From Halocatena pleomorpha (lineage in GTDB: Archaea; Halobacteriota; Halobacteria; Halobacteriales; Haloarculaceae): a DNA stretch of 64,000 nt. The stretch spans positions 62,001-126,000 of the forward strand of contig NZ_RRCH01000002.1 in assembly GCF_003862495.1 (NCBI RefSeq), written 5' to 3'. Below, piece after piece: positions 63,708 through 64,000 of the stretch. Made by a program: the position numbers and the translations under genes. How positions within the stretch are numbered: position 1 is the stretch's first letter; each line of letters opens with the position of its first letter. The notes beneath the pieces were generated by a model that did no database searches, was not told where the DNA came from, and saw only the letters and a list, made by a program, of their open reading frames with translations.

Positions 63708-64000
63708 ATGAACGACATGGAGACGGATTCAGATCACGATAAGAATGAAGAAACATCGAATATTTCGAATTGGCTTCAGAGTTCGGTGCAGCCCCGCATC
63801 GATCGACGCCTCAAAGACAGTTTGGCTGACTCGCCGTTCGAGGAGGAGCTACGGTACCAGATCGAGGCTGGAGGAAAGCGTTTGCGACCAGGGCTTACGT
63901 TTTTGATCGGAAAACTCTGCGGTGTATCGCCGGACGAGCTCGTCGACACTGCAGCAGGGATAGAACTGCTTCATACCTTTTCTCTCGTTCACGACGATAT
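63708..64000 (+). CDS. Polyprenyl (geranylgeranyl/farnesyl-type) diphosphate synthase, 5' part
   Basis: From ATG 63708 the frame encodes YQIEAGGKRLRPGLTFLIGK (IPP-binding GGKRLRP) and LLHTFSLVHDDI, the beginning of the first Asp-rich motif, cut by the window end. These enzymes build the C20 or longer isoprenoid chains needed for archaeal lipids and carotenoids. A second Met at 63717 is an alternative start. The N-terminal 25 residues are acidic and probably disordered. Confidence 0.9.
   Translation, partial: MNDMETDSDHDKNEETSNISNWLQSSVQPRIDRRLKDSLADSPFEEELRYQIEAGGKRLRPGLTFLIGKLCGVSPDELVDTAAGIELLHTFSLVHDD

Noticed and set aside
1-64000. tRNA or rRNA genes
   Set aside because: No cloverleaf or rRNA-like sequence was recognised by eye; a tRNAscan or Rfam search would be decisive.

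Overview
The window reads as haloarchaeal DNA. Acidic proteins, leaderless genes with a TATA box about 26 bases before the start codon, Tat signal peptides, several bacterio-opsin-activator type (HTH_10) regulators, a cupredoxin lipoprotein and haloarchaeal TnpB and transposase relics all point that way. The region is accessory in character. About a third of the recognisable genes are broken, transposase remnants are scattered throughout, and two partition (ParA) loci with repeat arrays suggest a plasmid or an integrated replicon. The window ends in an isoprenoid (polyprenyl) synthase gene.

Layout. 1-3.6 kb: decayed transposase, HTH_10 regulator and methyltransferase. 3.8-20.2 kb: a copper/metal-handling island. 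It holds a DUF411 lipoprotein, two ArsP-like permeases with built-in YHS/TRASH metal domains, CopZ, an Lrp-type regulator with a TRASH domain, CopA ATPase, DUF4396, a Cys-rich four-helix copper-storage protein (interrupted by a TAG), a winged-helix/membrane-protein pair, a His-rich cupredoxin, a broken SHOCT-like membrane gene, a broken amino-acid permease and a broken YHS mini-protein. 20.3-27.8 kb: TnpB relic, TauE/SafE exporter, decayed methyltransferase, a divergent Fic/Doc-like protein, a second transposase relic and an MFS transporter. 27.8-37.9 kb: an HTH_10 regulator followed by a cluster of redox genes. These are two SDRs, a quinone reductase, cupins, a metallo-beta-lactamase fold protein and remains of superoxide dismutase, NmrA, alcohol dehydrogenase and esterase. 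Several share a palindromic operator placed directly after the TATA box. Two beta-propeller (BNR/Asp-box) proteins lie inside it.

38.2-45.7 kb: glycoside hydrolases GH2 and GH3 (the latter Tat-exported), separated by transposase and small mobile-element ORFs. 46.8-49.4 kb: an APS kinase fused to a nucleotidyltransferase, plus a sulfotransferase, which together suggest synthesis of PAPS and sulfation of a cell-surface or lipid glycan. 49.7-51.2 kb: YqcI/YcgG protein and a CopD-like membrane protein. 51.2-54.4 kb: mobile debris with a Cys-rich halocin-like ORF, an IS1595 fragment and a TnpB element. The TnpB gene has been hit three times by short twin-hairpin sequences. 54.4-59.6 kb: ParA plus partner with a 250-bp tandem repeat, VOC protein, MOSC protein, then a second ParA that has lost its Walker A motif, fronted by eight 13-bp iterons. 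59.9-64 kb: methyltransferase, MerB-like protein without the usual first catalytic Cys, HTH_10 regulator, and the start of a polyprenyl synthase.

The most interesting items are the twin-hairpin insertions in tnpB, the shared TATA-adjacent operator in the redox cluster, the APS-kinase/nucleotidyltransferase fusion beside a sulfotransferase, the 13-bp iterons, the TRASH-bearing permeases and the Fic/Doc-like and halocin-like candidates. Frameshifts are unusually frequent, and some sit in homopolymer runs. Part of the decay could therefore be sequencing error, and this is flagged where relevant.
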